The notes under the pieces were generated by a model, which worked only from the letters and a program-made list of their open reading frames with translations, had not been told where the DNA came from and made no database searches. Of a DNA stretch of 64,000 nucleotides, positions 36,885 to 49,064 are shown in pieces. The stretch is taken from contig NW_025401124.1 of the NCBI RefSeq assembly GCF_011075055.1, positions 237,576-301,575 on the forward strand, read 5' to 3'. The position numbers and the translations under genes were made by a program. Position 1 is the stretch's first letter, and each line of letters opens with the position of its first letter. The DNA comes from Mangifera indica. Its lineage: Eukaryota; Streptophyta; Magnoliopsida; Sapindales; Anacardiaceae.

Positions 36885-39261
36885 CTTTGCCTCTACTTTT
36901 TATCTTCTCCCCATGATATAATTAGACTTATTCATTTTTGAATGCTACACATTATTTCATATCCCTAATGAAGATAATGTAGCTGTATTAATCAGGATTA
37001 ACATTGCTTATTTTGACACTTTGTTTTACAAGCTTCAAACATCAAATTAAACAATATAGAAGACAACATCTTATAAATTAAAACATGTTAATATGCAAGC
37101 AATAACCATCAACAGAGTTAGCATGTAAACACAATAAGCATGGTTAAGCTATTACACAAACAATAAGCATCATGTAGGCATCAACAAAGTTATCTAAGCA
37201 TGGTTAAGAGAAAAAACAAAAAGTTAACAACAAACATATGGGTAGGGATGTACACTTGCTAACAATAACCATGTGTACATTATGTACACATGATTACAGT
37301 TATCATGTTTAAATATTGTAAACATTATGTAAGCATGCAAGCATACAATACTTCCATGTAAACAACTCAATAACCATTTCATCATGTAATTCATGTAAGC
37401 ATACAATGTAAGTACAATATTTAAGCATCATGTAAGCATTAACTAATTGATCATTCAACTTAAATATGCATGTAAGCATTCAGTGTAAGTACAACCTTTA
37501 AGTAACCAAGTAGTAACTCATTGAAGCAATAAGCATTTAAGCAACTCATTAGTCATGTAGGCATTTAAGAAACCAATTAATCATCAAATAAGCATAAAAT
37601 GTTAGTAATTATTAATGTAAGCATCCATGCAACTAAGCAATAAACATTCAACGCATCTAAGCATTAAGCATTCAACACAACTACGTAACTAAGAATTCAA
37701 TGTAAACAAGCATTTAAGCATTCAATGATTTATCATTCACAGTATATACAACAACAATATCTTAATACAATAATAAATTGTTCAAATAGCAACAAAGTAC
37801 AATATATACAACAATACACAATATAAACAACAACAATGATATTGTTAACAACAATACAAAGTATATATAAAAAGAATACATAATATCTTAACACAATAAT
37901 ATACTTCTCAAACAACAACAATATACAACCCTAAACCCTAAACATGCTATAGACAACTTCAACAATATAAACGAGCATTTTAAATTGATAACAACCTAAA
38001 CAAACATGATCTAACAACAAAACACTTGCACAAACTCTAAATATCTAAGCATGGTTAAGAGGAAAAATAAAACACTATACCAATGTACCATGCGAAACGT
38101 GAAAAACCTTAAAACATACTTACCATGTAATAGCCCTAAAAATATTACATAAAACACTAAGCTTAACCCTAAACCTTAGCGTCATACACCATCAACATAA
38201 TAACAGTTCAAACAACAAAACATTTCATCAGAAAAAAGAAACATCAAACATAAAAAACACTAAACAATAAGCCAATACTTTGAGTGAATATACCTCAACC
38301 GCACGTAAGAACTCTTCAACCCTTTAGTATGTGTACTTTTTCTCATAGTTTGCTGCAAAGACCACCACCAAAAAATGTTACATTGTCTTTACTAACATGG
38401 GTAGAACTAGCAAAAAGAATCCCTTACATCATCATCATTGTTTTGGCTTACAAACAATTCGCTCAAACTTCAAATCATTGGAACAACAACAATCGTGGTC
38501 GTTTACACCGTTGCCATCAACCGTTAGTTGATTATTTCACTCAACTCACACTTAATTTTCAGAGGATTTTTGCTCACACAACAAAGGCCAAACAATAGAA
38601 GAAACTGAAGAGACTTTGATTATTTTGTTCGTATCGCATTTCAAAATTTTTTGGACGTGTTACACATTGATTTGTCTGCATACAAAAAAAAAAACTTTTT
38701 TAATATGTTTTTTTTTCATACTTCAAGGTGAAATTACTTATCCACCCTCCATGCGTCGTTCAAATATTAGCTGTTGATCTTCTGCAAAAAAAATCAACCA
38801 TTGATTACATTTGAATTATGACACATTTATTACACTAGCATGCAAGCTAGTGTATGAGTTGGTGATTTCCTTTTTTCTTTGTTCGTTATTCAAATAGCAT
38901 GACATGTGTCAAAATAACATGATGCCACACCATGGTTTTCCAATAAATTGACGCGTTACTTGCCAAAACAATAGACTTCATTTTTCGAAAGCTCCATGTG
39001 TTAACATGTTACATAGATAACGTGTAACACTCAGTTGCCTACATTAATTTCTTCATAGATTTTCGTCTATATAGATGAATTTTAAATTTTTTTTTTGCTT
39101 AAAACAAACCTACACAAATGAATAAATTACCCTTTTCACTAATGAAAGACATTAACAAAGTTAGTTTAAGGGTAGGAGTTTGGATTTTTCATAGTTAACA
39201 AGTGAGAAGTTGGGTTTGTACCAAACCTGGGGTGGGAAATAATCATTTGGCCATATAAATT

Positions 39262-40308
39262 TGAGTATAAATAGTGAAATGTCATCATATGATCAATAAT
39301 AAAATAACATTAAATCATATGATAATATATTATCATTAATACTTATTATAAATAAATATAATTTTTCTCAAATGGGTATTGATATATCTAAAATCTAAAT
39401 ATAGAAAATTTTGTTGGAGGAAAAAAAAAAGGAAAGAAATGGCGACCTCAAGGTGGGTTAAAGGTGATCAACTGACCCTATTTGGGTTTGAAAAATTATT
39501 GGTTTATATATAAAAAATATCAATATAACCTCTAAGATTTTATATTAACTCTTTTTATATTTTATTATTTCTTATTAACTTGCATATTTTGCTTTTATTG
39601 AACATTGATACCTCAATTTTAATCTATGGTCCACCGCTTAAATAATATGAGAGAATTGTGGGACAATGGTGTATTAAAGCACTCAAATAAAAGGCTTGCA
39701 CATGCTCAAAGAGAAACAAAAGAAAGTGGGATTCTTCATAATTTTCCATACTTTGATTCTAATGGTATCATTTTGATAAAATATTACTGTAATTTTATTT
39801 GTCAAAAAAAGTGGGTCTAGCTATGTAATTATGACAAAAATAAATAAAATAATATTATGTATAAGTATGAAGAGTAATTAAAGATAGTATCGTATAATAT
39901 AATTGATTGTTATTCTATTATAATTTAAAAATAATTTAATTATATAATAATATATTATTATTGATAGTTAATTGATATTCTTTATAGTTATTATGGAGTT
40001 ATTTCATTAATGGGTTTATCTACTACTAATTAATAAAACTCAATTTTCTAATCATTCTTATCACTTTCACTTTGATTCTAATTGATTGTTTTTTACCTCT
40101 TTATCGTTGTATCATATTGTTTTTGTTTGTTTGGTGAGTGAAAAAAATTGAGAACCCTTATTAATGAATGAGATTCTTTTTGTAAAAGAGGGTGTTAGGG
40201 TTTTATTAATAAAAAATACTATTTAATCACATGATAATATAATATATAAATAACCAATTAGGTATTTAAAATTAAATACACATAATTTTATTATTTATCA
40301 GTTGATAA
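39262..40308. other. AT-rich intergenic DNA with several short AT-rich elements
   Basis: No gene is seen. Copies of the short palindromic family lie near 39280-39350, 39890-40000 and 40205-40290, each with a TCA(T/C)ATGATAATATATTAT-like core. The 64-codon frame near 39626 has no known motif. Confidence 0.45.
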
Positions 40309-40992
40309 TAGAGATGTCAAGGGAGTTGACTCTGCCAAACTCTTGGCCCGAGCCCCTTATTTTGACAAGGCCACTGCTCATGTCAAACTCATAGGTTGTT
40401 TAGATTATACTCAAGCTTCAAAATCAGATTCATTGGCATGTTTGACATAACCCACTATATAGCGAGCCAAAAAAATAAAAAAAATAAAAAAATTATAAAT
40501 TCTAAGTTATTAATTATTAAATTTGAAAAAATTATAATTTTCAATTCTTAAGTTGTAGTGTGATGAAAAATGATAAAATTAGACTCATTTGTTAGAAATG
40601 ACTTGAGTTTTTAAAATTAATCTCATCGGTATAATTAAAAACTTAAATTTGATTGAAACTTAATACTTGCTTAAGTGTATCTTTTCAATATAGGACATTG
40701 GTAAGATTAATCATAAAAACTTAACTCATCTAATATAAACAAGTTTATCTTTTTTCCAATTATAATTCAATTTTCTAATATGTAGTAATATTCACTTAAA
40801 AAACATTTTATTGTTAAATTAACAATCGACATACCCAAAGTTTACAAGATGCGCTATTATAACATGATTTGTTATAGTGCAAGTTGTGTCACGGGCTTTC
40901 ATTTGTTAGTGGGTTGGTTCGACTCATAAAACTTGTATTATTATAATAGATTTTGATCCGAACTGGTTAGACCTGATCTATTGATATGTTTA
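40309..40992. mobile_element. Non-autonomous hAT-type element, copy 3
   Basis: Ends TAGAGATGTCAAGGGAG and, inverted, TAAACATATCAATAGATC resemble those of the elements at 5350 and 18967. The flanking 8-mers GTTGATAA and TTTGATGT agree at 5 of 8. The interior is AT-rich and non-coding, with GGCCC-rich words near the left end. Confidence 0.5.
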
Positions 40993-41429
40993 TTTGATGT
41001 AAATTAAATTATAATTGTATGTTGTGTTATAATATTAATGGGCATTTGTCGTTGTCATTTCAGAAATTTTAGTTAATGGGATAAAATATTAAGCTAATTA
41101 AATTTATAATAACTTAATTTGAATACAAGAGTTTGACTTTGGTTTTACTGTATATCTCACTCATGTTATTGCTCAACTTGTTGGTATTACTATTTATTAG
41201 TTTAAACTCAATGATATAGATTCAAATTAAATTTAAATTTAATTCGATTTGAATCTATTAATAAGAGAAAAAAAACCATAATCAACGAAAATAATCCCTC
41301 CATTCGAAGTTGACAGCCTATTAGATTCGGGTGCCCTCATCAATGATTTAAACCTCAACGATCCGAGAAGATCGAATTTTCGGGTCAACCCGGTGGGTAC
41401 TTTCTGAAAATAATTGAGACCAGAAGAAT

Positions 41430-44400
41430 ATGATAACAAAGAGCAAGAAGAAAAGCAAAATAGCATTAATGTGGACCTCCATTTCAGCAATTCAAAACCC
41501 TTCTTTCATAGCTTTCAAGAATGTCAATGACAGAAGACTCTTCAGAGCAATTACTCGAGCAAGCGGTAGCAGTGGCACCGTTTCTGGTGGCTCATCGGTT
41601 CTCCTCCGTGCAGCCAAGCACACTGTAAGAACCATCCATTTCCCACTTCAAGGTTTTTTTTTTTTTTTTGCGTAGAAATTATTATAGTACTACTTGTGTA
41701 ACTGGGTTCGTTTCATTTTGAAAATTATAATATTATTTGCCATTCTTTTCTTTGTTTAATTATTTTTATTCATCAGATAATGTTGTTGTGGTTGTTTTGA
41801 AGTTAATCTATAATGGGAAAGTAGCAAATTTACCTTAATAATAGTTCTTATATTATGTAGAAATCTCTGACATAGTCGATTAAAAGTACCCCTGGAATGA
41901 TAGTTCTTAATAGTTGTTGTGCCTCCAATGACATTGATTCTTCAAATTGAGATCAGCCATGGTTTTGTCTTCTTTTACTATTAAATTATACTTTTGATTT
42001 GTGGGTTATTAAAGTTTTCTTGTTGCTTGACTTTGAACTGGCTTTGTGTTGATTAGGTGGATACGTACATAAAAAGTGGCATGGTTGTTGGTTTAGGGTC
42101 TGGTCAAGCTTCTGGTCTGGCCATACAGTATTTGGGTCGGCAGCTTCGTGCAGGTGCTTTGAAGGATGTAGTAGGAATACCCACGTGAGTGTTTATGTTA
42201 TTTTTCAATTATGATTGACCCCATTGTGGAATGCAGCTGCTTGTTTGTGGCTACTTTATGCAAATGAAACAACCTATCAAACCATGTTATCTGTAAAATC
42301 CCTTGAGGTTGTTTAAGCATCATTTTGTAAACAATCCAAATATATTTCATTGTTTTATATTGACATTTGTGAGAACATGCATCTGCTTGTAAGTTTTAAA
42401 GAGAATAATGCTACATTTACAGAGTTTGTAGCCCACCTTTAGTGCAAAATAATGTGGCAAATGATGTGATAATTTTAATAAGTGCCATGTCTCTTGGTAT
42501 ACAAATTTTGTAGGTAGTATAATATATTCAATTTATAGCTTTTGTATATAATTTAAAAATTTAGTTTAATTTTTCAAAACAATAATTGTATTGTTTTCTT
42601 TTTTTTGAGACATTATCCAAATTATATAGAGAAATTCTGTATAATTCCCAGGTTTTTGGAAACTGCATTAGCATCATGAATCAAATACTTATTTAATCCT
42701 TTGTTTTTAAAACATGTAACTTGCTTTGGTCTTGTGCAGGTCTATAACAAGTGCTACTGAAGCAGCAACAGCAGGCATTCCATTGGATCAATATCAAGAT
42801 TCTTCTCAAGTGTGCACAGATTCTAATCACCTATTATATTTCCTTCTTACTCGGGTTTGTGAGTATTATGTGATTAAATGGCTCTTGCCATTTTCACTTT
42901 AAAAAACTCAATTAGCTACCTTTCCAAAGCTTTTTCTCTTTATTATACCAGTGCACAGCTCTGGTCTCAGATTTTGTTGTTGTTTCTTCTTGTGTAAAAT
43001 TTGACTTTCAAAATAGTTCTCTATGGAAGTGAGCTTGAATTTTTGCTTAAATTTATCCATTAATTTTTAGACAATTTTATATTATATTGTTAATTGAAAT
43101 TTAAATTTTAGTATAATATCACTTTTAAGCTTATATTTTGTAGATTGATTTTGCATTTGATGATGCTGATATTATAGAAGAGGGAACACTTGTTGCTGTC
43201 ATTGGGCGTCAGGGGTCTCGAGGGGATGAATCCATACTTGAAGAGAAGGTGACCGTGTAGTGTTTTTATTGTGATGAATTAAATTTGTATGCATTTATAC
43301 CAGAAGATTACTTCTTAGGGCAAAGCTGACTGCTTAATTTCTTTTTACTTGCTTACAGTCTATACTGAATGCAGCTGATAAACTCGTGTTCATTGTACCA
43401 GAAAACCAGTTTAAAGGTGGTCTAGAGGGTTCTATTCCAGTTCTAGTTCAACCTGTAAGGAATATATTATCAAATATACCAAGCATTAATTTGCAGATTA
43501 ACTGAAGGATCCCAATTAATATAAAAAACGTGCATTTCAGCTCAATTGGATGGACACTGCTGAAGAGATTGATGATATGTTTTTAGGTGATGCAGAGGTA
43601 TGGTCTTTTACAAATACATCAGGAAGTCATTGAACTTGGATGTGAATATCATAACTTGAAATTGTAAAATTAAATCACTTAAACATTTAAGGCTAAGATC
43701 CCACGTAATTTCCCACACCACTAAGCAATAATTGCTTACCACATTACTTGTCACTTGAAAAGGGTCAAATTGTGCTTGAAGAGTGTGTGTGTGTGAAGTT
43801 GGTCACATGATTCTGTGATGTCATTGATTAAATATCAGTTTTGCTTTGTGGAGGGACATCACTGTCCATTAGTTATCTGCTTTAGAAAATTGGGATTGTT
43901 ACTTTCTTTTCATACAGTGTGTTCTCTTTTCGTTTCAGAAATCAGTTTAACTTTGAAGTAGAAGTAAAAACTGGCGTGTTTGGTTAGCCTTTGTCCAAGG
44001 AGCTATGTAATTTTGCTTGCTTAATGATCAATGCTGTAATAGAAGACATGGTTAATTTCATTTTCTTCTCTATGAGATTCCTGAGTATTAAAACTCATCT
44101 GCTTATTAAGAAACTATATTTACAAAATTATGAAGAAACCTCTGAGGAGTATTTAATACTTTCTAAACAAACCAGATGATTTCAATACTAAACAATCTCA
44201 AAGTGGGGAAAATGAAATAAATCCCAGATCCCATAACGAAACATCTTTTACTAATGTCTGTGGCAGTTGCTAATGCCATATAGGTTTTTGTTCATTCATC
44301 AGACTAAAGGAACTACTACATGGTACTACAACAGAAAAATATATTGCATATTCTAATGATTGTTCTGCTTCGTTGCTTGGTAACTCAAGGTTTGGAGGAG

Positions 44401-44842
44401 ACCATCTATAGGGCATGCAGGTCCTTTAGGCGGGGACTTCCCGTTGATCACGAAAGAAGGTCATAATGTTCTTGACGTCATCTTCACATCTCCAATACAG
44501 AGCCTTGGTAGGCACTGTGATCATATCTGTCGCATGGCTTGCATTGATGATTTTAAGATACTTTCTTGCTTAACCCTTGCTATGTTTATTGCAGCTGAAG
44601 TAGCTGAAAGCCTTGATAAAGTTGACGGGGTTGTGGATCATGGCATCATTTCCAAGTCCCAGTTAGTATCCACATCTCTTCTGTACCTTGCATACGTTTC
44701 TTTTTTTGCAAATAATTCTGTATCATGATTCTAATTTCTAGTCCTTCCGTTAATGAACTACAGGTGTACAGTGGTGATTGCTTCTGAAAGAGGGTTGTCC
44801 ATTGTCGATGGTTTTCCAGCAAATGTCGTGGAGGGGCCTTGA
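41430..44842 (+). CDS. RPI4: Ribose-5-phosphate isomerase-like protein, RPI4 type, probably plastid
   Basis: Nine exons: 41430-41624, 42057-42184, 42740-42809, 43144-43248, 43359-43454, 43541-43597, 44390-44507, 44595-44661 and 44764-44842. They join in frame to 304 residues with GT..AG introns. Residues 1 to about 60 are basic and Ser-rich, as in a chloroplast transit peptide. M1 or M14 (41469) could be the start. The mature part shows the RpiA/NagB Rossmann-like fold: [20 protein letters not shown] (66-85, phosphate loop), [24 protein letters not shown] (134-146), [12 protein letters not shown] and [11 protein letters not shown] near the end. RpiA enzymes interconvert ribose 5-phosphate and ribulose 5-phosphate in the pentose phosphate and Calvin cycles. 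Here the usual DGADE and GGG...REK catalytic segments are diverged, so activity is uncertain. Length matches the Arabidopsis RPI4 group (about 296 residues, from memory). Confidence 0.9.
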
Positions 44843-44964
44843 ATGATGGCACCTTTGCAATGTATGTGGCCACTGTGACTCTATGGTATTGTTCTTGCAC
44901 ATAAACATTTTGTAAAGATTAGTAATGAGTTAAAAAGAATTTGTATCCTCTACATCCGAGTTTT

Positions 44965-45135
44965 GACTAAATAATGCTATTTGCACAAACAAATATTAAC
45001 TTTTTTATACAAACTGATGAGTTAATATGTGATTAGATGATGTGATTGTTTACTTTTTTTTCTTATTTCAAAATCATCTAATTACATATTATTACATCAA
45101 TTTGTATGAATAAATTAGTATACTTATTTGTATTA
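44965..45135. mobile_element. Short AT-rich palindromic element downstream of the RPI4-like gene
   Basis: Left arm AATGCTATTTGCACAAACAA and right arm TACTTATTTGTATTATAGAA bracket a centre with GATTAGATGATGTGATTG and its inverse CAAAATCATCTAATTACATA. The arrangement matches the short AT-rich family. It lies about 120 bp past the stop codon. Confidence 0.5.
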
Positions 45136-45680
45136 TAGAATATGAAAGGGGAATCTAATGTAAATACCATAAATGAGGTTTGATCATATTCATGGGGATT
45201 TCGTAAATTTTTCATTCCATAAATAGAAAATTCGAAACAATTGGGATTTTTTTTTTAGATTGGATGCAATTACTAATTCATGATTTGACATTACAAAATG
45301 ATAACTTCATTCTTGATCTTACGAAAATTTATGTTCAACTCTATATATTCCTCTATCCATTGAGTACATTGAATTTAGGCCATATATTTTATGTTAATTA
45401 TATCTTAGAGATAATTTAAGTGTCAAAATATGTGCACCCAAACAATAACAAAGAGGGTATAGATTGAAAATTTGTGGACAATATATTAAGATTAAATTTC
45501 TAATTTATTTGTACAATTATTTTATCCTAAAAATTCTACACGTTTGACAAACAATATATTTTACTTTAAAATCATCAAAGCAGCCTTTAAAGTTATCGTG
45601 GATTATGATTTTTTTGTATTTTCTAACCATTAATTGGGAAATCAAATAGAAGATAAGGATATGGATTGCAGCAAAGACTC

Positions 45681-46216
45681 ATACCCAACGGCCAAATGAC
45701 TGTTTAGCATCAAGGTTTGATAAAATGACAATTCTCACCTCCCAACTTTTTTTATATTCCCAAAATCTCTTTTAAAATTTCTTTAATTTATACCCTTAAT
45801 TTTTTTAAAATTAAGTTTGTTCTTCAAGCTTTTGAAAAGGGAAAATTTAAAAAAAAAGGAAAAGAATATTTTCATTAACACGCAAGGTTTGATGAAATGA
45901 CAAAACTCATCCCAAGCCTTTTTGTACTACAAAAAACTCTTTAAAAAATTTGTTAATACTCTTAATATTTCTAAAAACTATAATTTATCCCTCAAACTTA
46001 AAAAAAAAAGCCAAAAAAATAAGAGGAAAAGAAATGGTATATAACAAGAAAAATTTTAAATTATATAAATCTATGTAAAATAATTTTTTTATTTTTTCAC
46101 TTAAAGTAAGTGATTGCCGAAAATATATCATATGTGGTAATATGACTATTTGAAACTTGTGAAAATTTATCATTTCAACACACCTTAAAGAAAATAGCCT
46201 TTTGACCATACCTAAT
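45681..46216. mobile_element. MULE-type MITE with imperfect 9-bp target duplication
   Basis: An element at 45690-46207 starts GGCCAAATGACTGTTTAGC and ends in the inverse of GGTCAAAAGGCTATTTTC. The ends resemble those of the full MULE at 33165-39252 (GGCCAAATGA.TATTTCCCAC). The flanks ATACCCAAC and ATACCTAAT agree at 7 of 9. No coding sequence. It was probably mobilised by a MULE transposase. Confidence 0.68.
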
Positions 46217-46409
46217 ACCTAAATTCAATTTGACACATTTATTTATTTTTGTTCATTTATGATTTGAAACCTAACTCACTTGTCTATTTAATTTGAATCT
46301 TGATTATCTTCTGTGTTGTCATAGCGATGGTGATAGTTTTGGAGGAATTATGGCAACATTAAATGTCAAGGCTATCTAAGTTCAAATCTAATCTTTGTTA
46401 GTGTCGAGA

Positions 46410-47600
46410 AGCCAATTGGGCTTTTAGAGAATTCATTTCTTGTTGTCGGTAGTGAAAAGGAAGACTTTGGTCAATGCAAATCATGATGTCTGTATGGACT
46501 TGCTGAATCTTGAGGCGTAAAGCATCTATGGGTTTCATCATCAAATGAGTCTAAGAATCAAGTTTCTTTTCTATGCGCTGAGTAGTACTGTGTAGGGATT
46601 GAAGGACTTGATTCTAAGCTAAAGCATTCTGTGATTGCTAATTGAGAACAAATTCGATAGGGCTAATTTTTTCAGGAGTGCCATCAAGTTTGATGGTTTG
46701 TGGATCTTTAATTTTCTAGACGTGGGTTGTGCATTGAACTGGATTTGTAGTCTACTCCAAAGGAGGGAAATCAATAGGTTGAAACATCATAAAATCCGGA
46801 GCAACAGACATCGAAATAGAAGCCTTTTTTGGTTTCTAGCACCATTGAACTTTGGGCTTTCATCTTGGCACTTTTAAGGTAGCAAGTGACTTTGGAGAAG
46901 GAGGTGGAGAATGGTTAGAATCAGAAGAATTGTTGTCATCCCATCCAGTAGGAGGGATATAATATGAAGTATCTGCAAAAGGATTGCCTTTGCCATAATA
47001 AACAACATACTCAAAGCAACTAGAAGGTTCTCCAAGAAAATCATATCCAAGAACACCAGTTTTATACCTTTGCCAGAATAAACGTTGAGTATTTATTTTC
47101 TTTGAGCAAGGTGGTTGTGACTTTTATCGAGCTAACTTTTGGCAATTTTGAGCTAAAAAAGAATTAGCTTGTTTTATGCAGACAACACACTGACAATTTG
47201 AATTGGCTATATCATGAGGTTGGAGAAGATAAATAGGTTTATCTTGAGGAGTAAAACCATAAATTTCATCTTGTGGCTCCTTTATATATGAAAACTGAGT
47301 AGGAAAACACAATAGGGGCTTTCCTGTTGATGAAGATGAGGCTGAATCAGAAGAGATTAAGAATCGTCCATTTGTAGAATGAGTGAACTGAGGATCTGTA
47401 TACTGGAGGGGAGTAACTTCAGCAGTAGAGGTTTGAAGCTGTTCTTTAGGCATTTGCTTTGGGACTAGTCTACAATATGGTTTCTTGTCAGTATTGACGG
47501 TAAGGAAAATGGCATCATAGGTATTTTTAGGAGTAGTAATATCAAGAAAATGATTCTGCATGTGATAAGCAATCTGATAGTGTATTATTGCCATAAGAGT
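46410..47600 (-). pseudogene. Viral polyprotein segment after the movement domain (pararetrovirus)
   Basis: A 156-codon open frame (47594-47124) plus broken frames down to 46410 continue the polyprotein after the movement-protein domain. The region is Ser/Pro/Thr-rich with an ISSDSASSSS stretch and ends in a coiled-coil-like part (MNSLKAQLA near 46440) that is shared with the other end of the insertion. No enzymatic motif is seen. In-frame stops separate the pieces. Confidence 0.6.
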
Positions 47601-47619
47601 CTATCCTTGAGAAACTGCA

Positions 47620-48230
47620 CCAGTAACCTAAACTTGAAACTTGAGAGCATGACATAATAATGGATCATGAAGAGACATATAAAAATTTGGAAACAAAGTC
47701 ACCATAACAGTGCCAACATTGAGAGTATTTTGGACAGTGCCAAGATTAGCATGTCCAAAGTTAGAAAATCTTGTATCCAAAAGAGTGATTCGAGAGGTAA
47801 TTGGAAGACCTTTTTGACCATGAAAAGTTAGAGCAAATCGGATAACACCAAAATGAAGGTGGGTGTATCCTTTAGAGATCCATTCTTGTGTGAAATGAGT
47901 AAGATATTCTAGGGTGACATACTATTCTACAGTAGTTGTAGACAATTGGTAACTATTGAAAGAAGTGCTTTGGACATACTCCTTAATTTTTACTATAGAA
48001 AGATTTATAAGAGTGTTAATCGTTTTGCGGAAAAAGGTTAAATGCTTTAAAAAATTGTGATAAGGATTAAGAAAAGTAAGGTTGGTGGTAAGAAGACGAG
48101 ATTCATTGTCGAGATATTTGATCTCATACAAACTATCCATCTTATAAGAAAAATGTTTAAAAAGAGATGCAATAGTAGGGGTAGACAAAATATGAGTTTC
48201 ACTTTGAGGAGTGGGTGTTGTATAAGCCAT
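47620..48230 (-). pseudogene. Pararetroviral movement protein, broken
   Basis: The reading frame begins at the ATG at 48230, 67 bases past the primer-binding site. After an in-frame stop at about 47922 the same frame continues with a WISKGYTHLHFG-like motif and a GTV..TLN.GTV...LFPNF stretch. Both are conserved in the 30K-type movement proteins of Caulimoviridae, which carry virus through plasmodesmata. At least two stops interrupt it. Confidence 0.75.
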
Positions 48231-48296
48231 GGTAAGGATTTGCTGAGTTAGGGCAAAAATCTTAATATCAAAAGGTAAAACTCTCAAAGTGTTATG

Positions 48297-48308
48297 GCTT
48301 TGATACCA
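48297..48308 (-). promoter_or_regulatory. tRNA-Met primer-binding site of the pararetrovirus
   Basis: The minus strand reads TGGTATCAAAGC, matching 11 of 12 bases of the plant initiator tRNA-Met complement (TGGTATCAGAGC). It lies about 450 bases after the TATA box and 67 bases before the movement-protein ATG, the usual arrangement in Caulimoviridae and the conventional zero point of their genomes. Confidence 0.85.
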
Positions 48309-48758
48309 TGGATAGGGTTGGGAGGCTAAAGTTCTTATGGTCTCAAACCTAATCCAAATATGTCGAGGAGGATGGTAATGAAACAAGTAACTAGAAATCC
48401 CAAACTATGACCCAGGTTAGCCAAACTCACAAACAGACAGAGAAAGGTCCTTTTATGGGAATTAGGTACACTCAACTTAAACTCAACCTAACCTTTTATG
48501 GACTTGTGTTTGGACTACTCTGTTTTAAGGAATAACCAACAAAACAAGTTCTAATGTACAAGATCCTTTTTAAAGGAAGTACAGAACATATTATCATCAT
48601 GTTTGGTATGGTAAAAGAGGGGAGGCCTGAGAATTTTACATAAGGATATGAAGAAGTTTGCCCTTGACTTAAGTGGGATTACTCAAAGAAAGACATAGTG
48701 AGAGAATGAGAATATTGTTGTTGAAAATAGATGATCCCTTCGTGGAGAAGAGGAGCTT

Positions 48759-48767
48759 TATTTATAG
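48759..48767 (-). promoter_or_regulatory. Candidate viral TATA box
   Basis: The minus strand reads CTATAAATA within TCTCTATAAATAAAGC, upstream of the primer site in the long non-coding region (48400-49290). The position suits the single pregenomic-RNA promoter of a pararetrovirus. Whether it still works cannot be judged. Confidence 0.55.
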
Positions 48768-49064
48768 AGAAGTAGTGATAATTACAACAAGGTGAGGTGG
48801 CCAGGACAACTGGAAAGTGGCTCACCTATAGTACAAACATAATAATACAGAGACAAAGGCATATGGCCTGATAACATGCTTAAAAAGAAAAGTAATTATA
48901 CAAGGGCATGTGGCCTTTACATTATTATAAGAGACATACATAAAAAGTATCAAAGTGATAATTGAAAAGAAGTGGCATCAGTAGGGCCTTTCAAATAAGA
49001 AGTGGCTGACACTATGTCTTTATCTTTGCTGAGTAAGGCATCAATGGCATCAAAATCGATATCC

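Larger units (their letters stand above)
33156..39261 (-). mobile_element. Complete Mutator-like element (MULE) with 9-bp target duplication
   Basis: Terminal inverted repeats of about 135 bp start GGCCAAATGA.TATTTCCCAC at 33165 and, inverted, at 39252, and are roughly 80% alike. Both sides carry the exact 9-mer ATATAAATT (33156-33164 and 39253-39261). Long terminal inverted repeats plus a 9-bp duplication define Mutator transposons. The element is 6,088 bp long including a 330-bp hAT MITE. The transposase lies on the minus strand. The stretch 37080-37940 is a low-complexity region of AAGCAT- and ACAACAATA-like words with no recognised coding. Confidence 0.95.

Noticed and set aside
37080..37930. 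AAGCAT- and ACAACAATA-rich stretch as a possible CRISPR or satellite array
   Set aside because: No fixed repeat with unique spacers and no constant period; low-complexity sequence in a plant transposon.
37926..37944. Telomere-like CCCTAAACCCTAAA
   Set aside because: Only two units, inside a MULE; chance in a low-complexity region.
46874..47056. Leu/Ile-rich minus frame resembling a membrane protein
   Set aside because: It is an alternate frame of the Ser/Pro-rich viral polyprotein segment.
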